Of a stretch of 64,000 nucleotides of DNA, positions 1 through 9,689 are shown one piece after another; the first letter of the stretch is position 1; every line of letters starts with the position of its first letter. Source of the stretch: Pseudomonas abyssi (GTDB lineage Bacteria; Pseudomonadota; Gammaproteobacteria; Pseudomonadales; Pseudomonadaceae); contig NZ_NTMR01000027.1 in assembly GCF_002307495.1 (NCBI RefSeq), forward strand, positions 29,563-93,562. The letters run 5' to 3'. Under the pieces are notes generated by a model. The model saw only the letters and a program-made list of their open reading frames with translations. It ran no database searches and was not told the DNA's origin. The position numbers were made by a program, and so were the translations under genes.

Positions 1-1
1 C

Positions 2-1279
2 CCCTACGCCCTACGCCGTCTGCGCGACCGTCTGGAGGCCAACCTGTCCGGTCTGATGGGCCCCTCGGTCGCACAGGACATCATCGAGACCTTTCTGCCG
101 TTCAAGATGGGCCGCGACGGCTACATGACCGAGGACATTCACTTTATCGAGAACCGGCTGGAGGATTATCACAGCCGCCTGACCGGTCTGGCCGCCGAGC
201 TGGACGCTCTGCGCCGCTATCACCGCCAGACCCTGCAGGACTTGCCGATGGGCGTCTGCTCACTGGGTCAGGACAGCGAGATTCTCATGTGGAACCGCGC
301 CATGCAGGTACTGACCGGCATCCAGGCGGACACGGTGGTGGGCTCACGCCTGCACAGCCTGCCCGAACCCTGGCGCGAGCTGCTCGAGCGCTTTGTCGAG
401 GACCAGTCGGCCCACCTGCACAAACAGAAGCTCAGCATCAACGGCCATACCCAATGGCTCAGCCTGCACAAGGCAGCCATCGACGAGCCGGGCTACGTCG
501 GCGGCAGCGGCCTGGTGCTGCTGATCGAAGATCAAACCGACACGCAGATGCTGGAAGAAGAGCTGATGCACTCCGAGCGGCTGGCCTCAATCGGTCGCCT
601 GGCCGCCGGTGTGGCCCATGAAATCGGCAACCCGATTACCGGCATTGCCTGCCTGGCGCAGAACCTGCGCGAGGAATCCGAGCAACCGGAAGCGCGCGAA
701 GCCAGCGAACAGATTCTGGAACAGACCCGCCGGGTCTCGCGTATCGTGCAGTCGCTGGTCAACTTCGCCCACGTTGGCAGCCGCCATCACAACCCCAACG
801 AGCCGGTCGACCTGGCCGCCTGCACCAACGAGGCCATCCATCTGCTGTCGCTCAACCGCAAGGGGCCGGAGGTCAAGTATGTTAACCTTTGCCGACCCGA
901 GCACGTGGTAGCCGGCGACGCGCAACGCTTGGTGCAAGTGCTGATCAACCTGCTCGGCAACGCGCGGGACGCGAGCCAGAGCGGCGACAGCATCACCATC
1001 GCCAGTCAGGAAAACGAGCATCAGGTGCTGCTGCAGGTGGAAGATCAGGGCAGCGGCATCGACAAGGACATCAAGGATCGCCTGTTCGAGCCCTTCTTCA
1101 CCACCAAGGAACCAGGGACAGGGACCGGGCTCGGATTGGCACTGGTCTACTCCATCATCGAAGAGCATTATGGGCAGATTACCATCGACAGCCCGGTCGA
1201 CCAGACAAACCAGCGCGGCACCCGCTTCACCATTACATTGCCGCGCTACAGTATGAGCGCTAACGGCGCCCCTGCCTGA
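2..1279 (+). CDS. cbrA: Sensor histidine kinase CbrA, C-terminal part
   Basis: The reading frame is already open at the window edge, so the N-terminal transporter-like membrane domain known for CbrA lies outside. Visible are a PAS-like segment (around QDSEILMWNRAMQ), a HisKA box with the phospho-acceptor histidine in VAHEIGNP, and an HATPase domain with NLLGNARDA, DQGSGI and GTGLGLAL motifs. CbrA phosphorylates CbrB and sets the carbon/nitrogen balance and the hierarchy of carbon-source use in pseudomonads. cbrB starts 34 bp downstream on the same strand and crcZ and pcnB follow, which is the diagnostic Pseudomonas gene order. Identity rests on this order and the kinase motifs. Confidence 0.93.
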   Translation, partial: PYALRRLRDRLEANLSGLMGPSVAQDIIETFLPFKMGRDGYMTEDIHFIENRLEDYHSRLTGLAAELDALRRYHRQTLQDLPMGVCSLGQDSEILMWNRAMQVLTGIQADTVVGSRLHSLPEPWRELLERFVEDQSAHLHKQKLSINGHTQWLSLHKAAIDEPGYVGGSGLVLLIEDQTDTQMLEEELMHSERLASIGRLAAGVAHEIGNPITGIACLAQNLREESEQPEAREASEQILEQTRRVSRIVQSLVNFAHVGSRHHNPNEPVDLAACTNEAIHLLSLNRKGPEVKYVNLCRPEHVVAGDAQRLVQVLINLLGNARDASQSGDSITIASQENEHQVLLQVEDQGSGIDKDIKDRLFEPFFTTKEPGTGTGLGLALVYSIIEEHYGQITIDSPVDQTNQRGTRFTITLPRYSMSANGAPA

Positions 1280-1313
1280 GCTGTATCAAGGCGCCGTCAC
1301 GCACGAGGTAACT

Positions 1314-2741
1314 ATGTCAGATATTCTGGTTGTTGAAGACGAAGCCATCATCCGCACGGCACTCAAGCGGCTGCTGGAGCGCCACCACTACCAGGTAGCG
1401 GAAGCCGGATCGGTCAGCGAGGCCTGCGAACGCCACAACCTCGACAACTTTGACCTCATCATCAGCGACCTGCGCCTGCCAGGCGAGCCCGGCACCGAAC
1501 TGATTCGCCGCGCCGCCAACACGCCGGTGCTGATCATGACCAGCTACGCCAGCCTGCGCTCGGCCGTCGACTCGATGAAGCTCGGCGCTGTCGACTATAT
1601 TGCCAAGCCCTTCGACCATGACGAGATGGTCGAAACCGTGCAACGCATCATTGCCAGCGGCAGCGCACGCAAGCAGCAAGCGGCCGCGCCCGAACAACCC
1701 GCAGGCAAGCAGACGCCGCAGCCAGTCCCGGACGAAGAGATTCGCAAGCAGATGGGCATCATCGGCGGCTGCGACACCATGCTCACGCTGTTCAAACGCA
1801 TTCGCAAGGTCGCCCCCACCGACTCCACGGTGCTGATTCAAGGCGAATCCGGCACCGGCAAGGAGCTGGTCGCCCGGGCCATGCACGAGCAATCCCAGCG
1901 TGCCAAGGCACCGCTGATTTCGGTCAACTGCGCAGCTATTCCGGAAACCCTGATCGAGTCCGAGCTGTTCGGTCACGAAAAGGGCTCCTTTACCGGCGCC
2001 ACCAGCAACCGCACCGGGCTGGTTGAAGCCGCCGACGGCGGTACCCTGTTCCTCGACGAGATAGGCGAACTGCCGCTCGAAGCGCAGGCCCGCCTGCTGC
2101 GCGTACTGCAGGAGGGGGAGATCCGCCGGGTCGGCTCGGTGCAATCGCAGAAGGTCGATGTGCGCCTGGTCGCAGCCACCCACCGCGACCTCAAGACCAT
2201 GGCGCGTCAGGGCCTGTTCCGCGAGGACCTTTACTACCGCTTGAACGTGATTGAGCTGCGCCTGCCGCCGCTGCGCGAACGCGGCCGCGACGTGATGCTG
2301 ATCGCCGAGGCCCTGCTGCAACGCGCTGTCGACAACATGAACATGGAAGGCCTGCACTTCAGCAAGGACGCCGAGCAGGCCATCCTGGCCTACAGCTGGC
2401 CCGGCAACGTGCGTGAACTGGAAAACGCCATCGAGCGCTCAGCCATTCTCTGTGACCACGAAGAAATCACCGCCGACCTGCTGGGTATCGAGCTGGATGC
2501 AGAGATTGAACGCGCGTCAGAGGCCGCCAACGCGTTGCAGACCATGCAGCATGAGGTGACCGCCGGCCAGGAGCCTGCAGAGGACTTGTCGCTGGAGGAC
2601 TACTTCCAGCACTTCGTGCTCGAGCATCAGGACCACATGACCGAGACCCAGCTCGCCCACAAGCTTGGCATCAGCCGCAAGTGCTTGTGGGAGCGCCGTC
2701 AGCGCCTGGGCATCCCGCGCAAGAAAACCGCCAGCACCTGA
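1314..2741 (+). CDS. cbrB: Sigma-54-dependent response regulator CbrB
   Basis: An NtrC-type activator of 475 aa. It has an N-terminal receiver with phospho-acceptor Asp52 (ISDLRLPG) and Lys98, then an AAA+ domain with Walker A GESGTGKE at residues 177-184. The sigma-54 contact loop at 224-229 reads GSFTGA rather than the usual GAFTGA. A C-terminal Fis-type helix-turn-helix ([18 protein letters not shown]) binds DNA. It activates transcription of the small RNA crcZ directly downstream and so relieves catabolite repression when CbrA signals. The start fits ATG 1314 with GAGGTAACT upstream. It forms an operon with cbrA. Confidence 0.95.
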   Translation: MSDILVVEDEAIIRTALKRLLERHHYQVAEAGSVSEACERHNLDNFDLIISDLRLPGEPGTELIRRAANTPVLIMTSYASLRSAVDSMKLGAVDYIAKPFDHDEMVETVQRIIASGSARKQQAAAPEQPAGKQTPQPVPDEEIRKQMGIIGGCDTMLTLFKRIRKVAPTDSTVLIQGESGTGKELVARAMHEQSQRAKAPLISVNCAAIPETLIESELFGHEKGSFTGATSNRTGLVEAADGGTLFLDEIGELPLEAQARLLRVLQEGEIRRVGSVQSQKVDVRLVAATHRDLKTMARQGLFREDLYYRLNVIELRLPPLRERGRDVMLIAEALLQRAVDNMNMEGLHFSKDAEQAILAYSWPGNVRELENAIERSAILCDHEEITADLLGIELDAEIERASEAANALQTMQHEVTAGQEPAEDLSLEDYFQHFVLEHQDHMTETQLAHKLGISRKCLWERRQRLGIPRKKTAST

Positions 2742-2754
2742 TCCTTCCCCTCGC

Positions 2755-2788
2755 AGCAGAGGCTCAGGCGGGAATCGCCGCCTCTGCT
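2755..2788 (+). terminator. Inverted repeat after cbrB, possible terminator
   Basis: AGCAGAGGC (2755-2763) pairs perfectly with GCCTCTGCT (2780-2788) around a 16-base loop, 14 bases after the cbrB stop. No T-run follows, so it may be a weak or Rho-assisted end or an mRNA-stabilising hairpin rather than a classic intrinsic terminator. Confidence 0.5.
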
Positions 2789-2819
2789 CGACCGCTGTAC
2801 CGCCTCCGACGCCTTCATG

Positions 2820-2917
2820 TGTTACCTGTTACCGGGAAAGTTCCCGCAAAACTGTTACCGCACCCCCACCCCGCGGTAACACTTTAGTCCAATTGGAGGT
2901 AACACCTTGGGGTAACA
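2820..2917. promoter_or_regulatory. CbrB upstream activating repeats of crcZ
   Basis: Three direct TGTTACC copies (2820-2826, 2827-2833, 2853-2859) are followed by three inverted GGTAACA copies (2875-2881, 2898-2904, 2911-2917), all 60-160 bp upstream of the sigma-54 promoter. CbrB is known to bind TGTTAC/GTAACA-type palindromes upstream of crcZ in Pseudomonas, at the distance expected of an enhancer-binding protein. The copy number (six half sites) is high; I infer several CbrB dimers. Confidence 0.8.
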
Positions 2918-2976
2918 CAGGGGTAAGAAAATAAGCAAAAAAGCCAAGCTGCTGATTTTAAAGGAATTTAAAAAGT

Positions 2977-2991
2977 TGGCACGCGGAATGC
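2977..2991 (+). promoter_or_regulatory. Sigma-54 promoter of crcZ
   Basis: TGGCACGCGGAATGC has the -24 GG (2978-2979) and -12 GC (2990-2991) elements separated by exactly 10 bases, as RpoN promoters require. Transcription should start about 12 bases after the GC, near 3003. Confidence 0.88.
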
Positions 2992-3002
2992 TTTATATCT
3001 GG

Positions 3003-3356
3003 CACAACAACAATAAAAACCAAAACACATAACAAAAATAACATTCGACTCCACACACAATAAAAACAAGACGTGAGAGACGCAGCAAACTGATTTTTTT
3101 GGAGAATAGCAGTCAGATCGTGAGCAGGATGCTCAGTTGGATGAAGAAGAATAAAAGTTGCCCAAGCAACCCGCCATCCAAAGCCATACGCAGGCCGAGC
3201 TGAACCTACGCTTCCAAAGCAATCCGTTTGGTTTTGACAACCCGAGATGGGTCAGTCGAAAAGCGGCATTTGCCGCTTTGAACAAAAAAAGAATAGCTCT
3301 CATAACAACAATAATAAAAAACCATTAGGGGGAGTGTCCTACTCCCCTTGAGCTTT
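3003..3356 (+). ncRNA. crcZ: CrcZ small RNA, Hfq/Crc antagonist
   Basis: CrcZ sequesters Hfq (with Crc) and so lifts repression of catabolic mRNAs. The evidence is positional (between cbrB and pcnB), a sigma-54 promoter, and A-rich AANAANAA-type motifs. These lie at 3006-3019, 3031-3042, 3059-3069, 3144-3157, 3281-3296 and 3304-3321. A hairpin AAGCGGC/GCCGCTT lies near 3260-3280. The RNA ends at a stem GGGGAGT (3329-3335)/ACTCCCC (3341-3347) followed by a T-rich tract. The predicted length of about 350 nt is a little shorter than the roughly 400 nt known in P. aeruginosa. Exact ends are inferred. Bases 2742-3555 otherwise hold no gene. Confidence 0.88.
3329..3356 (+). terminator. Intrinsic terminator of crcZ
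   Basis: Seven-base-pair stem GGGGAGT/ACTCCCC with loop GTCCT, followed by the T-rich stretch TTGAGCTTTCCTT. Confidence 0.75.
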
Positions 3357-3555
3357 CCTTCTCCTGCAACATCCCCCCCCTTTCCTTACCTTTGCTCACA
3401 AATCAAGCTAGAATGCTCGGCAACCGTGGCCTGTCGCCACCTGCGTGCCAGGCGAGGCATACCGCCAACCCTGCCCACTCACCTTGCGCTGCCGTAACGA
3501 TGCATGCTGACAACCCTGCCGCATCTCCGCACGGCCGCCGGAAACACTGCCATCT

Positions 3556-4926
3556 ATGATTCGAAAGCTGTTGCAGAAAATGCCCTCTCCCTTCGGCCTA
3601 CCCCAGCGCCGACGCACCACCCCGTCCGTCATTCCCGCCAGCCAGCACCAGGTGCGGCGAGAGCGCCTGAGTCGACACGCGGTGAGCGTAGTGGAAAAAC
3701 TGCAACAGGCGGGCTTTGATGCCTTTCTGGTTGGCGGCTGTGTACGTGACCTGCTGCTGGACATCACGCCCAAGGATTTCGACGTCGCCACCAGCGCCAC
3801 GCCAGAGCAGGTGCGCGCCACCTTCCGCAATGCGCGCCTGATCGGCCGCCGGTTCAAGCTGGTCCACGTGCACTTTGGTCGCGAGATCATTGAGGTGGCG
3901 ACCTTCCGCGCCAACCACGAAGCACAGGCTTCGGAGGAGCAGTCCCGCCAGAGTGAGTCCGGCCGGCTGCTGCGTGACAACGTCTACGGCACCTTCGAGC
4001 AGGATGCCCAACGCCGCGACTTCACCATCAATGCCCTCTACTTCGACGTCACTACCGGGCAGATCCATGACTTTGCCCACGGTATACACGACATTCGTAA
4101 CCGTCTGATCCGCCTGATCGGTCACCCCGAACAGCGTTACCAGGAAGATCCGGTACGCATGCTGCGGGCCATCCGCTTCGCCGCCAAACTGGACTTCGAG
4201 ATCGAACCGCACACCGCCGCCCCGATCGAGACGCTGGCGCCGCTGCTGCACGATATTCCCGCAGCCCGCCTGTTCGACGAGTCCCTTAAGCTGCTGATGA
4301 GCGGCCAGGGCAAGGCCACCTTTGACCTGCTCTATCAGTACGACCTGATCGCACCGCTGTTCCCGGACACCGATGAGGCGATTCTGGAGAACCCGGAATA
4401 CACCTTGCGCCTGGTACGCAAGGCACTGGACAACACCGACGCGCGCATCGCCCAGGACAAGCCGGTGACCCCCGCCTTCCTGTTTGCGGCGTTCCTCTGG
4501 CCAGCCCTGCCCGCACGCGTCGCCGCTCTGGAAGAGCAAGGCATTCCACCGATTCCGGCCTACCAGCAAGCGGCGCACGAGCTGCTCGCCGAGCAGTGCC
4601 TGCACACCGCCATCCCCAAGCGTTTCAGTATTCCCATGCGCGAAATCTGGGACATGCAACCGCGCCTGGAGCGACGCAGTGGACGCCGCGCCGACCAGTT
4701 GCTGGAGCACCCACGCTTTCGCGCGGCGTACGACTTTCTGTTGCTGCGTGAAGAAGCCGGCGAGCAGACCGACGGCCTCGGCCAATGGTGGACGCTCTAC
4801 CAGGATGCCAGCGCAGATCAGCGCCGCCAGATGATCCGCGAGCTGGGTGACGCGCCCAAGAGTGGCGCCAAGCGCGGCCGTTCACGCTCGCGCCGCAAAC
4901 CTCGCAAGCCACAGTCGACCGACTGA
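3556..4926 (+). CDS. pcnB: Poly(A) polymerase I
   Basis: A 456-aa class II nucleotidyltransferase that adds 3' poly(A) tails to RNA and promotes decay. The head domain shows the VGGCVRDLLL signature and the catalytic DFDVATSA acidic pair near residues 75-80. RRDFTINALY and QEDPVRMLRAIRFAAKL identify the class II family. The C-terminus is very basic (RGRSRSRRKPRKP), typical of PcnB rather than CCA-adding enzyme. No strong Shine-Dalgarno precedes ATG 3556; ATG 3580 is an alternative start. A weak promoter (TTACCT 3386-3391, TAGAAT 3409-3414, 17-bp spacer) precedes it. Its stop overlaps the folK start by one base (TGATG). Confidence 0.94.
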   Translation: MIRKLLQKMPSPFGLPQRRRTTPSVIPASQHQVRRERLSRHAVSVVEKLQQAGFDAFLVGGCVRDLLLDITPKDFDVATSATPEQVRATFRNARLIGRRFKLVHVHFGREIIEVATFRANHEAQASEEQSRQSESGRLLRDNVYGTFEQDAQRRDFTINALYFDVTTGQIHDFAHGIHDIRNRLIRLIGHPEQRYQEDPVRMLRAIRFAAKLDFEIEPHTAAPIETLAPLLHDIPAARLFDESLKLLMSGQGKATFDLLYQYDLIAPLFPDTDEAILENPEYTLRLVRKALDNTDARIAQDKPVTPAFLFAAFLWPALPARVAALEEQGIPPIPAYQQAAHELLAEQCLHTAIPKRFSIPMREIWDMQPRLERRSGRRADQLLEHPRFRAAYDFLLLREEAGEQTDGLGQWWTLYQDASADQRRQMIRELGDAPKSGAKRGRSRSRRKPRKPQSTD

Positions 4927-5456
4927 TGCCTCAGGTCTATATCGCGCTGGGCAGCAACCAGGGCGACTCCCTTGCGCAGGTGCGCGCCGCCTGCCAGGCC
5001 ATGGCCGCCCTGCCGGGCAGCCGCCTGCTGGCCTGCTCGTCGCTCTATCGCAGCGCCCCCATGGGGCCGCAGGACCAGCCTTCCTACGTCAATGCCGTGG
5101 TCTGCCTGCAGACAGAACTGGCCGCAGAGGCGCTGCTGGACTACCTGCAAGCAATCGAGCAGGAACACGGCCGCGTGCGCAAAGCCGAACGCTGGGGGCC
5201 GCGTACGCTGGATCTGGACATCCTGCTGTACGGCGACGAGGTGATCCGCACCGCACGGCTGCAGGTACCGCACTACCACATGCATGCCCGCGCCTTCGTG
5301 CTGTACCCGCTGGCCGAGATAGCGCCCGCACTGCAGATGCCCGACGGCACACACCTCGACACCCTGCTGCAGAACTGCCCGCGTGGTGATCTGCAGACAT
5401 TGCCCTTTTTTATACAACAGCCTGATGCGCGATCAGACTTGACACCCCATGACTGA
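4926..5456 (+). CDS. folK: HPPK, 6-hydroxymethyl-dihydropterin pyrophosphokinase
   Basis: 176 aa. It transfers pyrophosphate from ATP to 6-hydroxymethyl-7,8-dihydropterin, the step before dihydropteroate synthase (folP, also in this window at 39811). The signatures are IALGSNQGD at the N-terminus and WGPRTLDLDILLYGDE, which contains the two Mg-binding aspartates. It is translationally coupled to pcnB by the one-base stop/start overlap. The length is somewhat above the ~160 aa usual for the family. Confidence 0.94.
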   Translation: MPQVYIALGSNQGDSLAQVRAACQAMAALPGSRLLACSSLYRSAPMGPQDQPSYVNAVVCLQTELAAEALLDYLQAIEQEHGRVRKAERWGPRTLDLDILLYGDEVIRTARLQVPHYHMHARAFVLYPLAEIAPALQMPDGTHLDTLLQNCPRGDLQTLPFFIQQPDARSDLTPHD

Positions 5457-5618
5457 CACGTAGGATGCCGATTCCGGCAGGGCTCTACCCCGGCTCTGAC
5501 GGACAGCCGCCTTACCAAGGCTATACTCTCGCAGCAGTGCCCCTGCGCGGGAGTCCGGACTCAACGGCGCTGCTGCCCTGCAGTTGCGCACAGCAAAGGC
5601 CACACACTGGAAACAGCC

Positions 5619-6413
5619 ATGCCTGACGTTACTCTGACCACACTGAACAAGCTCAAGCAAAGCGGCGAAAAGATCGTTTGTCTGACGGCCTACGACGCGA
5701 CCTTCGCCCATGTTGAAAGCGAAGCCGGTGTCGAGGTGATGCTGATCGGCGACTCCCTGGGTATGGTTCTGCAGGGTCACGACAGCACCTTGCCCGTCAG
5801 CGTCGATGACATGGCGTACCACACCGCGGCGGTCAAACGCGGCAACAAGGGCGCGCTGATCATGGCCGATCTGCCGTTCATGGCCTATGCCACCCTGGAA
5901 CAGGCACTGAGCAACAGCACCACGCTGATGCAGGCCGGCGCGCACATGGTCAAGCTGGAAGGCGGTCGCTGGCTGGCTGACAGCATTGAGGTGCTGAGCC
6001 GCAACGGCATCCCGGTCTGTGCCCACATGGGGCTGACGCCGCAAACCGTGAACGTGCTGGGCGGCTTCAAGGTACAAGGCCGCGACGAGGCTCAGGCCCG
6101 CGCGATGATCGAAGACGCCAAGGCGCTGGAAGCCGCCGGCGCGGCCATGCTGCTGCTTGAGTGCGTGCCCCCGGCGCTGGCCAACGCCATCACCCAGGCC
6201 GTCAAGGTGCCGGTCATCGGCATTGGCGCCGGCAGTGGTACCGACGGTCAGGTGCTGGTGGTCCACGACATGCTGGGCCTGTCTCTGAGTGGACGTGTGC
6301 CGCGCTTCGTGAAAAACTTCATGTCCGGCCAGCCCGACATCCCGGCGGCAATTCGCGCCTACGTCGCGGCGGTCAAGAACGTCGAATTCCCAGCAGCCGA
6401 ACACGAGTTCTGA
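5619..6413 (+). CDS. panB: Ketopantoate hydroxymethyltransferase
   Basis: 264 aa, the normal length. It makes ketopantoate from ketoisovalerate and methylene-THF, the first committed step to pantothenate and coenzyme A. Family motifs are TAYDATFA near the N-terminus, [17 protein letters not shown] (metal and substrate site) and KLEGG with the catalytic region [18 protein letters not shown]. panC begins four bases after its stop, so the two form a tight operon. The 162-bp leader after folK is available for its own promoter. Confidence 0.96.
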   Translation: MPDVTLTTLNKLKQSGEKIVCLTAYDATFAHVESEAGVEVMLIGDSLGMVLQGHDSTLPVSVDDMAYHTAAVKRGNKGALIMADLPFMAYATLEQALSNSTTLMQAGAHMVKLEGGRWLADSIEVLSRNGIPVCAHMGLTPQTVNVLGGFKVQGRDEAQARAMIEDAKALEAAGAAMLLLECVPPALANAITQAVKVPVIGIGAGSGTDGQVLVVHDMLGLSLSGRVPRFVKNFMSGQPDIPAAIRAYVAAVKNVEFPAAEHEF

Positions 6414-6417
6414 ACCC

Positions 6418-7269
6418 ATGAACACCCTGCATACCATCGCGCAAGTGCGCGCTGCGGTTGGTCGTGCCCGCCAGGAAGGCAAGCGCATTGGTCTGGTGCC
6501 CACCATGGGCAACCTGCACGCCGGTCACGTTGCCCTGGTAGAAAAGGCCCTGCAACGCACCGATTACGTGGTGGTGAGCATCTTCGTCAACCCGATGCAA
6601 TTCGGCCCGGGCGAAGATCTGGACAGCTACCCGCGCACTCTGGCAGAAGACCAGAAAAAACTGCTGGAGGTAGGTGCTCACCTGGTATTCGCCCCCAACG
6701 CCAACGAAATGTACCCCGATGGCATGGACGGCCACACACGCATCAGCGTGCCCGTGGTCTCCGAGGGCCTGTGTGGGGCCAGCCGCCCGGGGCATTTTGA
6801 AGGTGTGGCCACCGTGGTCAGCAAGCTGCTCAACATAGTCGGGCCAGACGTCGCCGTCTTCGGCCAGAAGGACTACCAGCAGCTGGCAGTGATCCGCAAG
6901 ATGGCCCAGGACCTGAGCCTGCCGGTACAGATCATGGGCCACCCCACCGTGCGCGCCGAAGACGGCCTGGCGCTGTCCTCGCGCAACGGCTACCTGAGTG
7001 CCGAGCAGCGGGCCATTGCACCTGTGCTGCAGCAAACCCTGCAACAGATCGCCAGCGCCGTGCAGAGCGGTCGCACGGACTACGCCCAGATCATCAACGA
7101 AGCCAGCCTGCGCCTCAGCGAAGCCGGCTTGCGACCCGACTATCTGGATCTGCGTAACGCCGAGAACCTCGCGCCGGCGAGCGATGACAGCACCGATCTG
7201 GTGGTGCTGGCAGCAGCGTATCTGGGCACCACCCGCCTGATCGACAATCTGGAATTCAGCCGCACCTGA
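6418..7269 (+). CDS. panC: Pantothenate synthetase
   Basis: 283 aa. It condenses pantoate with beta-alanine using ATP. The ATP-binding HIGH-like motif appears in [14 protein letters not shown], pantoate-site residues in [21 protein letters not shown], and KMSKS-like function in LSSRNGYL. It is coupled to panB. In P. aeruginosa panD (aspartate decarboxylase, the beta-alanine source) and pgi follow panC. Here both are absent and acs follows directly, so panD must be elsewhere or replaced. Confidence 0.96.
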   Translation: MNTLHTIAQVRAAVGRARQEGKRIGLVPTMGNLHAGHVALVEKALQRTDYVVVSIFVNPMQFGPGEDLDSYPRTLAEDQKKLLEVGAHLVFAPNANEMYPDGMDGHTRISVPVVSEGLCGASRPGHFEGVATVVSKLLNIVGPDVAVFGQKDYQQLAVIRKMAQDLSLPVQIMGHPTVRAEDGLALSSRNGYLSAEQRAIAPVLQQTLQQIASAVQSGRTDYAQIINEASLRLSEAGLRPDYLDLRNAENLAPASDDSTDLVVLAAAYLGTTRLIDNLEFSRT

Positions 7270-7631
7270 GCGGCTGCCCCTCTCTGCTGCGCGAGCGTGG
7301 CAAGCACCGATTCATTCCGCACGCCTTCTGGCGTTCGGGCTGGGCCGCATTCGGCTGGGCCGCAATCACCGCGTGATTTCAAAGGCATGTCTGGAGTTGT
7401 CGAGAAATCACGACGCCGAGTGCAGTCTACCCGCCCACCAATAAGACGCTACCCTCTCATACCAAAGAAGGGTTGTCTTGCCCCCCTCTGATGGCCGACG
7501 CTAATTAGCCTAAACTGACCGACCAACCCCACGCGGTTTCGTCGCTCCAGATTCTCTACTGCAGTACCGGATACCCCCGCAGGGCCGGCTGACAAGAGAC
7601 TGCCTGATTCAATAACAAGAGGGGAATTCCC
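7270..7631. promoter_or_regulatory. Leader of acs, with possible Hfq/Crc target
   Basis: There is no gene in these 362 bases. AATAACAA at 7611-7618 matches the AANAANAA Hfq/Crc motif and touches the acs ribosome site (AGAGGGGA near 7618-7625), the position at which Crc/Hfq blocks translation. An 8-bp inverted repeat GTGATTTC/GAAATCAC lies at 7373-7380/7404-7411, and a short direct repeat CTGGGCCGCA occurs twice at 7339-7363. A possible sigma-70 promoter is TTGCCC (7478-7483) with TAATTA (7502-7507), 18-bp spacer. Only the CA motif is more than suggestive. Confidence 0.5.
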
Positions 7632-9572
7632 ATGTACAAGATTGAAAACCACAAGGTATCGGACGCTGCCCGCGCGCATACGCACCTGGATGACGCCGGC
7701 TACCAGCGCATGTACAAGCAGTCACTTGAACAGCCCGATCAGTTCTGGGCCGAGCAGGCCGAACGCTTTCTGACCTGGGACAAGCGCTGGAGCAAAGTTC
7801 ACGAGAGTGATCTGAGCAAGGGCCAGGCCGCCTGGTTCATCGACGGCAAGCTCAACGTCAGCGTCAACTGTATCGACCGTCACCTGGCCGAGCACGGCGA
7901 TGAGATCGCCATCATCTGGGAAGGCGACGACCCGAGTGATGCCCAGCGCATCAGCTACAAGCAGCTGCACGACAAGGTATGCCGCCTGGCCAACGTGCTC
8001 AAGGCACGCGGCGTCAAGAAGGGCGATCGGGTGTGTCTGTACATGCCGATGATTCCCGAGGCAGCCTACGCCATGCTGGCGTGCGCGCGCATCGGCGCGG
8101 TTCACTCGGTGGTGTTCGGTGGCTTCTCGCCGGATGCCGTGCGTGACCGCATTCTGGATGCCGACTGCCAGGCCGTGATCACCGCCGATGAAAGCGTACG
8201 CGGCGGCAAGCGCGTACCGCTGAAGGTCAACGTCGAGAAAGCGCTGCAGGAATGCCCCAACGTCCACACCGTGATTACCGTCAAGCGCACCGGTGCCGAT
8301 GTCGCCTGGACCGAAGGCCGTGACGTCTGGTACGACGAGGCCACCGCCAACGTCAGTGCCGACTGCGCGCCCGAGCCGATGGACAGCGAAGACCCGCTAT
8401 TCATCCTCTACACGTCCGGCTCCACCGGCAAACCCAAGGGTGTGCTGCACACCACCGGCGGCTACCTGCTGATGGCCGCGATGACCCACTACTACGTATT
8501 CGACTACGTGCCCGGCGAAGTCTACTGGTGTACCGCCGACGTGGGCTGGATCACCGGCCACTCCTATATCGTCTACGGCCCGCTGTGCAATCGCGCCACC
8601 ACGCTGCTGTTCGAGGGCGTGCCGACCTATCCGGACGCCTCGCGCTGCTGGCAGGTTATCGACAAGCACCAGGTCAACATCTTCTACACCGCCCCTACCG
8701 CCCTGCGCGCACTGATGGCCAAGGGTGACGAGCCGGTCAAGTCTTCCTCACGCGCTAGCCTGCGCCTGCTCGGCACTGTTGGCGAGCCGATCAACCCGGA
8801 AGCCTGGGAGTGGTACTACCACGTGGTCGGCGAACAACGCTGCCCGATCGTCGACACCTGGTGGCAAACCGAAACCGGCGCCGCCATGATCACCCCGCTG
8901 CCGGGCAGCACCACCCTCAAGCCCGGCTCGGCCACCCGTCCGTTCTTTGGTGTGGAGCCAGCGCTGTACGACCCCGAAGGCAACGAACTGCAGGGGCCGG
9001 CCAGTGGCAACCTGGTCATCAAGCGCTCCTGGCCCAGTCAGATCCGCACCGTGTACGGCGACCACCAGCGCCTGGTCGACACCTATTTCAGCACCTACAA
9101 GGACGTGTATTTCACCGGTGACGGCGCACGCCGTGACGAGGACGGCTTCTACTGGATCACCGGTCGCGTCGACGACGTACTTAACGTCTCCGGCCACCGT
9201 ATCGGCACCGCCGAGGTGGAGAGCGCGCTGGTACTGCACGACGCCGTTGCCGAAGCCGCCGTGGTGGGCTGCCCGCACGACATCAAGGGCCAGTGCATCT
9301 ATGTCTACGTCACCCCGATGAACGGTGTCGAGCCGAGCGAGGAGCTGGTCAAGGAGCTGAAGGCCTTTGTTGCCGATCAGGTCGGCGCCTTTGCCCGTCC
9401 CGAGTTCATGCAATGGGCGCCGGGCCTGCCAAAAACCCGCTCGGGCAAGATCATGCGCCGCATCCTGCGCAAGATTGCCTGCAATGAGCTGGATAGCCTG
9501 GGCGATACCTCGACCCTGGCCGACCCCAGTGTTGTGCAGGATTTGATCAGCAATCGCATCGCTCACGCCTGA
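7632..9572 (+). CDS. acs: Acetyl-CoA synthetase (AMP-forming)
   Basis: 646 aa, standard length. It activates acetate to acetyl-CoA through acetyl-AMP in the cytoplasm. The adenylate-forming core motif [11 protein letters not shown], the DTWWQTETG motif, the hinge region [17 protein letters not shown] and the catalytic acetylatable lysine in [14 protein letters not shown] are all intact. A strong ribosome site (GAGGGGAATTCCC) precedes ATG 7632. Pseudomonads carry two paralogues. The position after the pan genes matches the P. aeruginosa acsB locus, but I leave the paralogue letter open. The leader motif suggests catabolite repression by Hfq/Crc. Confidence 0.95.
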   Translation: MYKIENHKVSDAARAHTHLDDAGYQRMYKQSLEQPDQFWAEQAERFLTWDKRWSKVHESDLSKGQAAWFIDGKLNVSVNCIDRHLAEHGDEIAIIWEGDDPSDAQRISYKQLHDKVCRLANVLKARGVKKGDRVCLYMPMIPEAAYAMLACARIGAVHSVVFGGFSPDAVRDRILDADCQAVITADESVRGGKRVPLKVNVEKALQECPNVHTVITVKRTGADVAWTEGRDVWYDEATANVSADCAPEPMDSEDPLFILYTSGSTGKPKGVLHTTGGYLLMAAMTHYYVFDYVPGEVYWCTADVGWITGHSYIVYGPLCNRATTLLFEGVPTYPDASRCWQVIDKHQVNIFYTAPTALRALMAKGDEPVKSSSRASLRLLGTVGEPINPEAWEWYYHVVGEQRCPIVDTWWQTETGAAMITPLPGSTTLKPGSATRPFFGVEPALYDPEGNELQGPASGNLVIKRSWPSQIRTVYGDHQRLVDTYFSTYKDVYFTGDGARRDEDGFYWITGRVDDVLNVSGHRIGTAEVESALVLHDAVAEAAVVGCPHDIKGQCIYVYVTPMNGVEPSEELVKELKAFVADQVGAFARPEFMQWAPGLPKTRSGKIMRRILRKIACNELDSLGDTSTLADPSVVQDLISNRIAHA

Positions 9573-9689
9573 GGTCAGGCACTGGTGCAGCCGCCCGGCT
9601 GTACCAGTGTCGAGACAGCTTGTTCTGACCAGACCACCCCTCTATGCTTGTGCACTCGAAAAATAGTGCCTGTGTAGAGGAGTCTGTTC

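Noticed and set aside
3260..3280. AAGCGGC/GCCGCTT hairpin as the crcZ terminator
   Set aside because: It is followed by A-rich binding motifs and not by T; the later GGGGAGT stem with a T-rich tail fits better.
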